Of a DNA stretch of 64,000 bases, positions 11,875-21,291 are shown piece by piece. The notes under the pieces were generated by a model. That model worked only from the letters and a program-made list of their open reading frames with translations, ran no database searches and was not told the origin of the DNA. Source of the stretch: Actinernus sp. WN-2022 (taxonomy: Eukaryota > Cnidaria > Anthozoa > Actiniaria > Actinernidae); NCBI GenBank assembly GCA_030867875.1, contig JAOWCC010001634.1, positions 104,573,321 through 104,637,320 on the forward strand, given 5' to 3'. The position numbers were made by a program, and so were the translations under genes. Numbering within the stretch: position 1 is the first letter of the stretch; every line of letters starts with the position of its first letter.

Positions 11875-14800
11875 AGGCATGTGTCACGCAACAGATTACA
11901 CGCGACAACCTGTTTATTTCATTACGCACTAGGTGCCTCCTTTTGGATAGCCACCGAGAGCTGCTTAATTGGAGGGAGTTTGTGATCACTGTGTAACAGC
12001 TATATCATTACAGATATTCAATCCAATATAGCACAACAAGATAGAACATAAAATTAAATTGTCAGAGAATATAACACTAAGGGCCTTTGTGTCATATTCT
12101 CTGACAATTTAATTTTATGTTCTATTAAATGTTTGTATCCACCACTGTTTGATAAGGCAACAGGAAAGATACGGCATGAACATGATTGATGGCCACTGAC
12201 CCTAAATAACTACACCAAAGCTATATGTTGTGTTTTTAACACAGTATAAGAAATATAAGGTGGTTAGCATGATGTTTTTTCTTGCAAAGTATAAACACTA
12301 GTATACAGGCCCTAGTTTGTGATCATCATGGATTAAGTCATTACTTACAGTGACATATTTTGAAATAACATTACATGTACTCTTGTTGAGGGATCGATCA
12401 TGATTGATTATATAAAGAAGCCTGAGGGTGAAGGGAATGGATCAGTAAGCACCTTCATTTCCAAATATAACCCTCTTGAAAAGAGGAATGCCATGCAATA
12501 GGCTTGTTTCCATATTGCTTCATTATTTTATCACCCGGCACGAAGGTTTCATTGATTTTATGGGGCTCCAGGGCAAATAAGAAATTAATTTCGCTATAAC
12601 CTATATTGAAAGCATTCGGTGCATGACAAGTGAAGCATGTATCGGAAGAAGTCTATCTGAGACCCCACTATCAGTGCCACGTATTTGTATAACTTTGACA
12701 TTCAATGTTTTCTGAATAACAAACTACTCCATGTGTTAGAGAGAGGTTGTGTAAGCACTTTGTTGTCCATATACAGTAATTCTAATTCAGTCTGCGATGC
12801 ATGGAGCTTAAGGGTTTGTACGTGTATTTTCATTATTGTTTTGCAAATATATCATTTGCACTGTATCTGCAGATTAATCGCAAATGGCTTTACAATATAA
12901 TATGACTCTAAACTTACAATCGACACGTCACGTAATGCATTTCAAATAAACACTTTGCCCTTCCTAACAGTTTGCGATCGCTCTATTGCAGATTATTTAC
13001 GACTGATTAGTTGATAAATCAGTTAATACTACAGCCTTTTGATGCTACATGTAGCTGTGTAGATAACTAAACACGTTATTGTTCATTTATATTAAGAAAA
13101 AACACTAAAACCGAGTGCAGATGTTTCTGTATTCATTTGTTAATTTATATTTAAAACCTTTTAGAAGTAAGTTAATTACGTTACCGATGAAATAAATACC
13201 TATATTCGTCTTCAAGATGCTTCAGTTGCTTTTCTATTTCCAAATATGAATATACACAACTTGTCAATGATTAAAGTTAGTATATTTCCCCCTATTTTAC
13301 ACAAGACAATAATTCAAAGGAAATTATATTTGTGTTGCTTTACCCTTCTCTCTATTTAGCAACGCTAAACGACTATCTTGGACTTGGTAATCGTTCCCAA
13401 CTTTTTCTATGATTTAACCGGGCCAAATTTGCGTTATTACGTAAAACGGTATTCAAGAAAAATCTCCTGACCTGACCTGTGACCTGACCTGTACTTTACA
13501 CCCGCCGGCTCAGGTCGTCGTCTCTGGCCATCTGGGTAAAAATCGCGGACCTTCGGCTCCGACAAGAGTACCTGTTGAAATATCCTGAGCCTGTTGGAGG
13601 GCTTTCCCACGAGTGAAGTTAAATAAAACATTAAACTGCTTACATTTGAGAGAATTGGGACTCCAAATTTGAGAGAAATTTCCTCGCGGTTACGCCATAT
13701 TGATTTTACTGTGCCGGTTTAAAAGTTGTGTGAATAAATTAAGTAACACATGGCCTGGCGATTGTTCACGTGACCAGCCCAGGAAGGTGCAATCTGATTG
13801 GTTGAAGGCGCCAAATCTCGACACACAAAAAAAAAGGAAAAACACTTGCGATATAAGACTCGTGCCGGCCAAAGGCCTGGCCCGAGTATTTGTTAACATG
13901 CCCAATGCAGTTCAATAGGATCACTTGTCTATACCTTATGCTGTGTAGGAATCTCAGGGCTTTGCTCTTTGAACTTTGTAAGATTGAAACCCCCAAAGTC
14001 AGTAAATATTAAAAAACGAATATATTCGTCTTTAGCAGTACAAGCGTTAATGCCATTATATTAGTTGTTTTAGTATGGTTATGTAACATCGAACATTAAG
14101 GAATGAACTGTTTGTGATTAGGTGCTATGTCAGTTAATTAGGACTAGTATATAAGAACAGAGAGTAATTGAGTTGCCACCAAAGGCATCTCTAAAGCCAT
14201 TCATAAACTAAACTTTATTTTTCATACATTAACTATTTATAGGCCTTTTTTTCAATCGGCTAATAAACGAGATGCCCCTTCCTGATATTATTGTGATCTT
14301 CATTGTCTGGAAAGTTAGGTATTAAATGATTTGTATTCGGTTCACGAAGTGATTAGAATACAATATGCATTGTTTTATTTCTGCCATTCAAGTCCGTGTT
14401 CACAGCCAGGATGAATGTTGAAGCTGTGCGCAGAGTATTTTGCTTCAAACTGACCGTCGTTATTAGTATTTCTATAGCTTGGACATTTCATCAACAGAAG
14501 TAAATAAATCTTGGGAGCAAAATATAATATATATGAGAAACCGAAGGATTTTGCGAAAGACTAGTCGATGATAAAAATGGTGGGTTTCGCAGTAATCGAC
14601 TCTATGTGGATTACACAACGGCTAAACCAGTATTGCTTCTCCGCATCAGCTGCGCTATTAGGAGTAAACAATTTGGATTTATGCCTTGGATTGAACGTTA
14701 GTGACTTTGCGAAGGTGGTAGTGCTAAAAAGTGGCGTAAATCTACATGGTAGGAAATTCCCGCCAAACCAAGTCTTATGATTGCTCACACAGAATCAGCC

Positions 14801-14940
14801 AACTGCATGCAAGGTATTAATAGAAGCAACCACGAGGAAACATTGATCCTGCGAGACGAAATAAACAAGCTCAAGCTACAGATTTCGATTCAAGAACACT
14901 TCGGTACTCCTAACTCAGGGTTCAAGCGACGAACATAATA
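11875..14940. other. Three-kilobase non-coding AT-rich stretch
   Basis: No supported gene. Contents noted: the 36-bp-arm hairpin at 12041-12125; GACCTGACCTGT repeats at 13468-13495; low-complexity A-runs. Short open frames overlap on both strands at 13.4-14.0 kb and 14.55-14.8 kb without recognisable motifs. A coiled-coil-like scrap (LILRDEINKLKLQ) near 14840-14890 may be decayed 5' sequence of the following non-LTR element. Confidence 0.5.
12041..12125. repeat. Perfect-looking hairpin, 36-bp arms
   Basis: Arm 12041-12076 (starts ATAGAACATAAAATTAAATT) pairs with 12090-12125 with one mismatch around a 13-base loop. Probably the core of a foldback MITE or the end of the MULE-like relic. Confidence 0.85.
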
Positions 14941-14966
14941 GACCGGAGTTGGACAGCCTACTAAAA

Positions 14967-16235
14967 ATGCCGCCAAAGCTAAACAAGACAGCCACGTGTT
15001 TTGACCAAATCAAGATGGCGGCCGGTCACACCAAGTTTAGCTGGGCAGTATTTTGGTTCAAAGTATGCTTATTTGCCTTACTTGTCGATTCTCTGGCTAT
15101 GTCAGGGCAACTTGACATTGAACGGAAGTCGTATGCACAGTTAACGAGCTCAGTTTTCCCCTCATTGACGAGAACGGCCAGTGAAAACCGCTTAGCTCCT
15201 GGCGCTCTCGGCAAGACTCGAGCGAAACGCTACTTGACTAGTAGAGTGCAATACACAGTCAAGGGCATCAATACTTTCCAATTGGAGAGACAATTACTGG
15301 CTTGCGGTGATGTCTCAGAGAACCCTGGTCCTCGAAATAAGAAGTCTACACCAAAGTATCCATGTGGTGAATGTCACAAGGCCGTCAGAAACAACCAGGA
15401 CGCCATTTTGTGTGCGGGTTGCAATACATGGTCACACACCAAGTGTTTAGAGATGTCACGCTCAATCTTTCAGTACTATCTCGAAAGGCCAGACATCGAG
15501 TGGACCTGTACAACGTGTGCTTTACCACCCTTCAGCGACTCTTTTTTTCTGGATGGTTCGATTCAAGAACAAAATGTCACTGCTGCATCTGAAGTAAATG
15601 TATCGACTGTGGAATTACAGGAGATGCCAGAGAGTGCTTCTGTTCAACAGCCTACGGAACTGGATAATACTCCTGATAACATACATCTTGAATCTCTCAG
15701 AAAACACGCCAACAAGGATATTTTATTGTGCCATTTAAATATCAACAGTATTCAGAACAAGTTCGAAGAACTAACTACTACTATCAAGAAGCTCGGTGCT
15801 CACATAACATTCATCAGTGAAACCAAGATTGATTCAAGCTATCCTAACTCTCAATTTTCTATTCCTGGCTATTCATTATATCGAAACGACAGGAAGAAGG
15901 GGGGCGGAGGTGTAATGGCATTAATATCATCTACATTGACCAGTAAAAGGCTTAAACCTGACAAGAATTATAAATCACTTGAACTGATTGCATTGGAAAT
16001 CAAGACGGAAACAAGCAATATGATAATCATTGGTGTTTATCGCCCGCCGAGAGCTCTTTGTGGCGAATACCAATTATTGCTTGAGAACGAGCTTAGTGAG
16101 ATCTGTAACTGGGCTAGTCTCCAAAACAACTTTGTTATTATACTAGGTGACTTAAACCTGGACAGGTCAGATCAGACACACGAGAAGGCAAATTATTATT
16201 GGACCTTGAAACTGAACAGGGATTTGAATGTCTAA
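14967..16235 (+). CDS. Non-LTR retrotransposon ORF: 2A peptide, PHD finger, endonuclease
   Basis: The first in-frame ATG is 14967 (MPPKLNK). Order: a hydrophobic, signal-like stretch (WAVFWFKVCLFALLV, residues about 26-40); a 2A ribosome-skipping motif GDVSENPGP (residues 114-122); a C4HC3 PHD finger (about 133-184: CGEC, CAGC, HTKC, CTTC); a Ser/Glu linker; then the N-terminal two thirds of an EEP/AP-type endonuclease (LCHLNINSIQNKF, ISETKID, GVYRPP, ILGDLNLD). This is the layout of CR1-clade elements known to carry 2A-like N-termini. The 2A motif would release an N-terminal peptide of about 120 residues from the PHD-endonuclease product, and the endonuclease would nick target DNA for priming. 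The frame ends at 16235 through a frameshift near 16190; the endonuclease C-terminus continues in another frame downstream. Confidence 0.85.
   Translation: MPPKLNKTATCFDQIKMAAGHTKFSWAVFWFKVCLFALLVDSLAMSGQLDIERKSYAQLTSSVFPSLTRTASENRLAPGALGKTRAKRYLTSRVQYTVKGINTFQLERQLLACGDVSENPGPRNKKSTPKYPCGECHKAVRNNQDAILCAGCNTWSHTKCLEMSRSIFQYYLERPDIEWTCTTCALPPFSDSFFLDGSIQEQNVTAASEVNVSTVELQEMPESASVQQPTELDNTPDNIHLESLRKHANKDILLCHLNINSIQNKFEELTTTIKKLGAHITFISETKIDSSYPNSQFSIPGYSLYRNDRKKGGGGVMALISSTLTSKRLKPDKNYKSLELIALEIKTETSNMIIIGVYRPPRALCGEYQLLLENELSEICNWASLQNNFVIILGDLNLDRSDQTHEKANYYWTLKLNRDLNV
15306..15332 (+). other. 2A-like ribosome-skipping motif
   Basis: Encodes GDVSENPGP, matching the D(V/I)ExNPGP consensus with Ser-Glu-Asn-Pro-Gly-Pro intact, preceded by LLACG. 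Skipping would occur between the final Gly and Pro. It sits between a hydrophobic N-terminus and the PHD finger. Confidence 0.88.
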
Positions 16236-17080
16236 TTACGAAGCCCACTAGAGTTGAGAATTGTGGAACCATGACAACAGAACTAGCACTTCATTGATGT
16301 TTTGCTTACTAATAGGCCCGAGTTATTCAAGCAGAGTGGTGTTTATCACCCTTCTTTGAGTGATCACGCTTTGATTTTCGGAATACTACGGGATAAGGTT
16401 AAATCTTACAAGCCAAAAATAATTTATTTTAGAAGTTATAAGAATTTAATGCTGAAGATTTCAACGACCACTTGTCGATGGTTCCATGGCATGTCGGAGA
16501 AATTTTTGATGAAGTAGACGACCAAGCGTATTTCTGGAATACAATGATGAAAAACATTGTTGATGAACATCTTCCTGTGAAAACAATGAGAGTAAGAGGC
16601 AAAGACGTTCCTTATATGACGGTACAATGGAAAAGCGCAATACGTGCGAAGCGGAAGGCCATGGTAAAATATCTGAAGAACAAAACACAAGAGAACTGGG
16701 AACATAAACGGAGATGTCGCAATGAGGCCACAAGGCAAAGGAGACTGGCGTTCAAGGAGTTTTGGAGAAAGAAGTCTGATGACTTGAAGGCTAAGCCTAG
16801 GGAGTTTTTCAGAACTTTCAAACCGTTTTTAAGTGATAAGGGCAATACAAGGGATGCAGAAATTAATTTGAATGTTGATGGAAGTATGATTAGGGATCAA
16901 AGTAAGGTTTCTGAGATACCTGCGGATTATTTTGCTACAATTGCTGACAGGATCGGAGGTAAAGATGCTGAACTCTCTCTTGTGGATGACTTTAGTAAAC
17001 ACCCTAGTGTGCAGCTAATAGTAGAGAAATGCAAGAGTTCGTCTGAAGCTTTCAATTTCCAGCCGGTTAAGGTCTCGATA
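16236..17080 (+). pseudogene. Endonuclease C-terminus and pre-RT linker, frameshifted and truncated
   Basis: Continues the non-LTR element. 16302-16450 encodes LTNRPELF...SLSDHALIFGIL, the endonuclease C-terminal S-D-H motif. 16472-17194 encodes the basic linker (KSAIRAKRKAMVKYLKNKT, FFRTFKPFLSDKG) that precedes the reverse transcriptase in CR1-like elements. Similarity fades at about 17080 and no RT follows, so the element is cut at the linker/RT boundary. Frameshifts occur near 16190 and 16450. Confidence 0.7.
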
Positions 17081-17194
17081 AAGGTTCAAAATGGAAAAGT
17101 TTCGAAAATGCGTTTTTTCGCAAATTCTAAATCTAAAAGCCCTAATCTAGCATCACAAAAAACTCAAACTCAAAGAAATTATTTAAAGCCTTGA

Positions 17195-18356
17195 AAATGC
17201 GACTTTCTGATTTCCAGCTAAAAAAGGCGCGAAAAATGATTGACAGCTGCTGTCATTCACCGGGCATGTTATTTCATTCTCGCTATCCTGTGATTTTCTG
17301 TGCTACTTTTCGTTCGTAAAGATTTCCTACGTTTATAATGCAATGCCCAAAAGTGTAAAAGTAGATATTTCTTGGTGCCGTATTAAAAAAAGGTGAAGAA
17401 AAAGACACAACACAATTTAGTTTGTAATGATTTAGTTTGTGAGTAAATTTGGAAGCGGGTGTAAAGTTCAAATTAGGACAAAGAATGGCTGGAGGGATTA
17501 TACTCAAGTTCCAAGAAATTAGAATCATCGAAGACTGAAAGTCCACAAAGAATGAAGCAATAAAGTTTTGTTATCTTCAATCGGCTAAAAATGTAAAGAG
17601 AATTCAATGCAGGAAGCTAAGGTTTGCCGGTTTGTTTCAGCGCGATGAACTTTTTTAGAATCACAAACAGTCTACTGTGTACATGGTGTGGATCGAGCTG
17701 CGCTTCAGTGGTTTTCCCTGCATGATATTAATTGTTTGCTTACTGTGGTGCCATTTTTCTGTACTCCTAAAAGAGTGGTTCTTCTTGAAATTAAGCTGGA
17801 ATCGACACTATAGCTAACTAGTTTCTGTAGAAGTATCGAGCATCGGTTAACTATATAGCTTTCTCTGTTCTGCAGCTCGTCTGACTGAACTTTGTAATCG
17901 GCCGAGACTGAACACAATATGAATCGCTCTGATTGGCTAATGTTAATGAGATTACCCTTGGAGGCGGCACTTCTTAGTCAACCGTGAAATGAATCGAAAA
18001 CCTTTATCAGGCTGTTTCTCGGCTCTTTTTTTCGGCCAAAAACAGAACTTTGTTGAAGTCCAGCGTTTTGTCCAAGTTTCCTAAATTTTTCACGAGTCGT
18101 AGAAAACAGCTGTTTCTCAAATACTGTGTCGGGGAATTTTGAAAGATGTTTTCTTTCAGGTTTTATGACCTAGTTTGTATCAAAATGGGATGAAAAACTA
18201 CTTTTTCAACTTTGAAAAGGGATAAAATCTGTAATACGCAATATATCAAAAATGCCCGACACAGTATTTGAGTCAATTTAGTTGGGATTCGAAAGGGCTA
18301 ATTAAGAAAAAAAAAATTCAAAGCCTGAAGGGCTGAATAGTAGTTAGTGAGCCCAG
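17195..18356. other. Non-coding interval before element 1
   Basis: No supported gene. It contains a perfect 18-bp inverted pair (18116-18133 and 18255-18272) and A-rich runs near 18305. I looked here for a left terminal inverted repeat of the viral element and could not establish one. Confidence 0.5.
18116..18272. repeat. 18-bp perfect inverted repeat bounding 157 bp
   Basis: CTCAAATACTGTGTCGGG at 18116-18133 is the exact reverse complement of 18255-18272. Size and arms suit a small MITE or a stem structure. No clear target duplication. Confidence 0.75.
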
Positions 18357-18760
18357 TATAGATCATATGCCCTCTCCTGATTGGTCGAGAGCAAATCTGT
18401 GACGTCACAGGTTGGTGTGACGTCACAAGCCCCGCCTCCTCAGTTATAGATCATAGGCAGGCTGCTGATTGGCTGCCGCTATTATAGATCAAATACAGGC
18501 TCCTGATTGGCCGGGATTTATAGACCAAATACAGGCTCGTGATTGGTCGGGATTATAGATCAAATACGGGCTTGGGATTGGCCGGAAATTTATAGATCAA
18601 ATACGGGCTCGGGATTGGCCGGAAATTTATAGATCAAATACGGGCTCGGGATTGGTCGGAAATTTATAGATCAAATATAGGCTCGGGATTGGCCGGGATT
18701 ATAGATCAAATCCAGGGCGGGGATTGGCGGACCGGGGAACTATCCGGGACGTATAAAAAA
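18357..18760 (+). promoter_or_regulatory. Tandem CCAAT-box array with CREs, GC box and TATA box
   Basis: Nine units begin TATAGATC (one TATAGACC) at 18357, 18445, 18483, 18519, 18554, 18591, 18628, 18665 and 18700. Each has an inverted CCAAT box (ATTGG) about 20 bases later; period 35-38 bp apart from the first gap. In that 88-bp first interval lie two exact CRE palindromes TGACGTCA (18400-18407, 18418-18425) and a GC box CCCCGCC (18430-18436). A TATA box (TATAAAAAA, 18752-18760) precedes the ATG at 18793 by 33 bases. This looks like a viral enhancer-promoter for the plus-strand gene. The TATAGATC..ATTGG unit recurs before the polymerase gene. Confidence 0.85.
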
Positions 18761-18792
18761 GTAACCCTCCCTTGTAAATTTCAGTGTGAACG

Positions 18793-19500
18793 ATGCCCCC
18801 TACTTGCTTTTGTGGGTGTTACGCCAAAGTCGTAAAAGGATTGGCCGGGACGCCAGAGTGTGTGTACAAGTGTGGACAAACGGCAAACTACACGTCGAAA
18901 CCCCAAGTTTTACCGTGTAGTTTTTATTTTACGGAGCAAGAACTTCCTTTGGTGAAAGCGGTTATTCCGTACGGAACTTTGTATAACACGTTTCCCAAGT
19001 GTGGCCACAATTTGTGGATGAAAGTTGGCATAAGCCGAAGCGAGAAAAATCCGAACCGCGTGTTCTTCACGTGCACGGCCCCGGCGCCCAACCCGAAGTG
19101 TGAGTGGCCTCTTGGATTTATGTGGGCTGACCCTACCGCACAACCTGTCGTAATTGCGGACGGACCCTCACCCCCCAAGAAAGCTCAATTCTACGCTTCG
19201 CCATGGACGTCACAGGCCCCCCAAGGTCCGCCGCCCGTCGCTTGGACCAGTCCCCACACCACTATGCCCTTTACGGTTCCACCCGCGGAGATGCCACAGG
19301 GACCCCCACAGGGACCCCCACCGGGGACACCCCTGGGGGTACCCCTGGGGGTACCACTAGAGACTACAACGCTACCGACACCCCTGATTCCCTACGTACC
19401 CCCTGTTGGTACAGTGGCCGTGGGTCCCCCGCCATCCCCACCCCCTATAAACATCCCGACAACACACCGACCACCCTACTACCAGGGACAAGCAGTATGA
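18793..19500 (+). CDS. GRF-like zinc-finger and proline-rich protein
   Basis: 235 residues, ATG chosen 33 bases after the TATA box. The N-terminal 110 residues are rich in Cys (C5, C7, C9, C23, C27, C42) and end in a GRF-like finger: C70-G-H72, then NPNRVFFTC (C94) and PKCEW (C103) with FMWAD. GRF fingers bind single-stranded DNA or RNA in host topoisomerase and nuclease partners. Residues 115-235 are Pro/Gly/Thr-rich, encoded by short GC-rich repeats (GGGACCCCCA, CCTGGGGGTAC), and probably disordered. It is the first gene behind the enhancer array, so an early nucleic-acid-binding role is plausible but inferred. I do not recognise a specific homologue. Confidence 0.65.
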   Translation: MPPTCFCGCYAKVVKGLAGTPECVYKCGQTANYTSKPQVLPCSFYFTEQELPLVKAVIPYGTLYNTFPKCGHNLWMKVGISRSEKNPNRVFFTCTAPAPNPKCEWPLGFMWADPTAQPVVIADGPSPPKKAQFYASPWTSQAPQGPPPVAWTSPHTTMPFTVPPAEMPQGPPQGPPPGTPLGVPLGVPLETTTLPTPLIPYVPPVGTVAVGPPPSPPPINIPTTHRPPYYQGQAV

Positions 19501-19534
19501 CGTCAGAGAGTCAAGAAGACCTAGATTTGGAGAC

Positions 19535-20059
19535 ATGTCGGACAACCGGGATTTACCCACCCTAAAAGCCGGATGGGCTTTGTATAAAACGCTCTACGCC
19601 ATGGCGTGCATCCGGGAAAGCATGAGAGAACGTGGTCGGAACTGCGAGGGGTGTATTTATAGTACCCAGGGACAACAACTCGAGCAGTACCATTCCTCTT
19701 TATGGACTTTTTCCGAGGAAAGTTTTACCGCGTGTGTGACGGAGTTCGGTCACATATTACCCTAGAGGCTCTACGGGCTACGGGTCTACGGGCTTTGCAG
19801 AGTTTGCACCTCACGGGGATTATTGCTCCCCTTACTTATACCGTGTTTGAGCGGCTGCAAAAATTAAAGGAGGCCGAAATTTACAAGTACTATAAACTCT
19901 GTATTATTTTGAAGAATGCGAAGACCCCCTCATTACTTACAAGAATCGAATTTGGCACGCGTTGGGACAAGCTTTGATTTACGAAGACAATCCCCAGGCC
20001 TATATGGAAACCGGAGTGGCTACCCTTTTGGCTTTATTTGAGTCAGCCAATTATATGTA
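19535..20059 (+). pseudogene. Small unknown gene of element 1, frameshifted
   Basis: Starts MSDNRDLPTLKAGW at 19535, 35 bases after the previous stop, and carries NCEGCIYS, a possible metal-binding CxxC. The frame stops at 19765; a one-base shift near 19755 continues it as ITLEALRATGLRALQSLHL to about 19900. A second shift leads into a frame ending FESANYM with TAA at 20057-20059, just before a poly(A) signal. Continuity of coding-like sequence up to the poly(A) site supports one gene of about 170 residues with two indels. Function unknown. Confidence 0.5.
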
Positions 20060-20072
20060 AGACTATTGAGAC

Positions 20073-20078
20073 AATAAA
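20073..20078 (+). terminator. Poly(A) signal AATAAA of the plus-strand left block
   Basis: AATAAA 14 bases after the last stop of the plus-strand genes. The minus-strand genes approach from the other side, so the two blocks are tail-to-tail here. Confidence 0.6.
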
Positions 20079-20199
20079 AGAGGCATGTGTTTGGTAAAAA
20101 CAACTTTGTTTCTCAATCAATACATAATACATAAAAATATTTACAAGTATTTACAAGGGGCCCTATTTCGGGGCCCCACAGAGAGAGAGAAAAGTATTG

Positions 20200-20405
20200 T
20201 AAGAAATTACATTGAGTTGAGCAAATCGCCCTATTATTTTTGAAAAGTTGTAAGAAATTACATTGAGTTGAGCAAATCGCCCTATTATTTTTGAAAAGTT
20301 TGTAAGAAATTACATTGAGTTGAGCAAATCGCCCTATTATTTTTGAAAAGTTTGTAAGAATTTGATTATATTGAAATGAGCAAATCGCTCTAATATTTTG
20401 AAAAT
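20200..20405. repeat. 51-52-bp tandem repeat, four copies
   Basis: Copies start near 20200, 20251, 20303 and 20355, each like AAGAAATTACATTGAGTTGA followed by GCAAATCGCCCTATTATTTT. Period 51-52 bases, the last copy diverged. It lies in the tail-to-tail gap between the plus block and the RING genes. Apparent minus-strand peptides here are repeat artefacts. Confidence 0.85.
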
Positions 20406-20453
20406 ATGAAAATAGAAAAATAGAAAAGAGGAAATTGCCATGGAGAAAAAATG

Positions 20454-20719
20454 TTAAATCATGTGATAGTGTCGAACATAACACTCTAATAGGGGTAAGG
20501 TTATAATCCCAAAAGTCTCAAAATGATTAAATAGGACAACTGTCCCCGCCCTTAAAAAACAAGAATGCGTAATTTCAGTTAGGCAACAATAACAGAGAGG
20601 AACTCTGTTGTGTTTAAGGGCCCGTGAAATAAATTTAACAAAACAAGGTGTGCAAACCGTCTCCCACAACACGGTAGTGGCGGTAATTGATTTGAGGGAA
20701 CATCTTCACACAAAAGACA
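20454..20719 (-). pseudogene. RING-type exon, second tandem copy, frameshifted
   Basis: Paralogue of the exon at 20802-21077. It begins right after a pyrimidine-rich acceptor (TTTTATTTTTAG) with CLLCEDV...LPCCG, matching the first ligands of the sister copy. A one-base shift just after CCG moves the rest (VCTPCFVKFISRALKHN, PLCYCCLTEITHSCFLRAG) into another frame. Cysteine spacing otherwise follows the sister copy. As it stands the exon would not give a complete RING. Confidence 0.6.
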
Positions 20720-20801
20720 CTAAAAATAAAAAATAAAAAAGATTGGCGAGGATAATACATTTTTTCTCCATGGCAATAAAAATCCCCCACTACCGAGACT
20801 T

Positions 20802-21077
20802 TCAATGGAAGACAAACCTATAATAATTCCTAAATTTATTGGTCAAAGGCAAATGAAAACTTGCTAAAGTGGCACAATGCCGAAAAATAACAATACTGCC
20901 TGTTCGAATAAAAAAGGAATGATCCATTTTTGCTAAACATAGTGAGCACCGAGGGTGTCTATTGGTCTTTAGGGCCCACGCAATCAATTGCACAAAACAA
21001 GGTTTGCAATAAGTCATCCCACAGCAGGGTATAGGAGGCAAATTCACTTCTGCTATATTGCCAGTACACAGCAGACA
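20802..21077 (-). CDS. RING-type zinc-finger 3' exon
   Basis: The frame opens at 21077 directly after a splice-acceptor-like tract (TTTTATTTTTTAG) whose TAG is an in-frame stop, so expression needs splicing. The product has CLLC, then PCCGMTYCKPC, then PRCSLC: a C-x2-C ... C-C-G-x3-C-x2-C ... C-x2-C array of RING type with Met where the usual His would be. About 30 residues follow (HSFFIRTGSIVIFRHC), ending at 20802. RING proteins act as E3 ubiquitin ligases. The upstream exon could not be assigned; the F-box gene is the nearest candidate on the same strand. The diverged tandem copy follows 80 bases later. Confidence 0.6.
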   Translation of the reverse strand, partial: CLLCTGNIAEVNLPPIPCCGMTYCKPCFVQLIAWALKTNRHPRCSLCLAKMDHSFFIRTGSIVIFRHCATLASFHLPLTNKFRNYYRFVFH

Positions 21078-21291
21078 CTAAAAAATAAAACATGAAAAAT
21101 AAATTCTGTGGTATGAAAATAAAGCTTCTTCCATTGGAAGCGCCCCCAACCATCCCAGTCTCCCAGATCGAGATAGACTGGGTGGTGGGGGCAACGGTAG
21201 TAGACGAGTCCTCTATTACAATGGACTCGAACGACGGTCTTATTACTACGGCAATATTCACACCAAATGAAACCGTACTCAGTGACGGGCT

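Noticed and set aside
18116..18272. Terminal inverted repeat of element 1
   Set aside because: The two arms face each other over 157 bp and no second copy occurs near 30 kb, so it does not bound the element.
18357..18760. Array of 36-bp units resembling a CRISPR array
   Set aside because: The whole unit including the would-be spacer is conserved, and it contains CCAAT and TATA elements leading to a gene.
19203..19565. 120-codon plus-strand frame rich in GTPTGTPTG repeats
   Set aside because: It overlaps the better-supported zinc-finger gene in another frame and owes its openness to GC-rich short repeats.
20200..20405. CRISPR-like regular repeats
   Set aside because: Units abut without unique spacers, the genome is eukaryotic, and no cas-like gene is present.
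20113..20484. A 123-codon minus-strand frame with repeated NNRAICSTQCNF peptides
   Set aside because: It is the translation of the 51-52-bp tandem repeat; the frame does not hold between all copies and it lies in a tail-to-tail intergenic gap.
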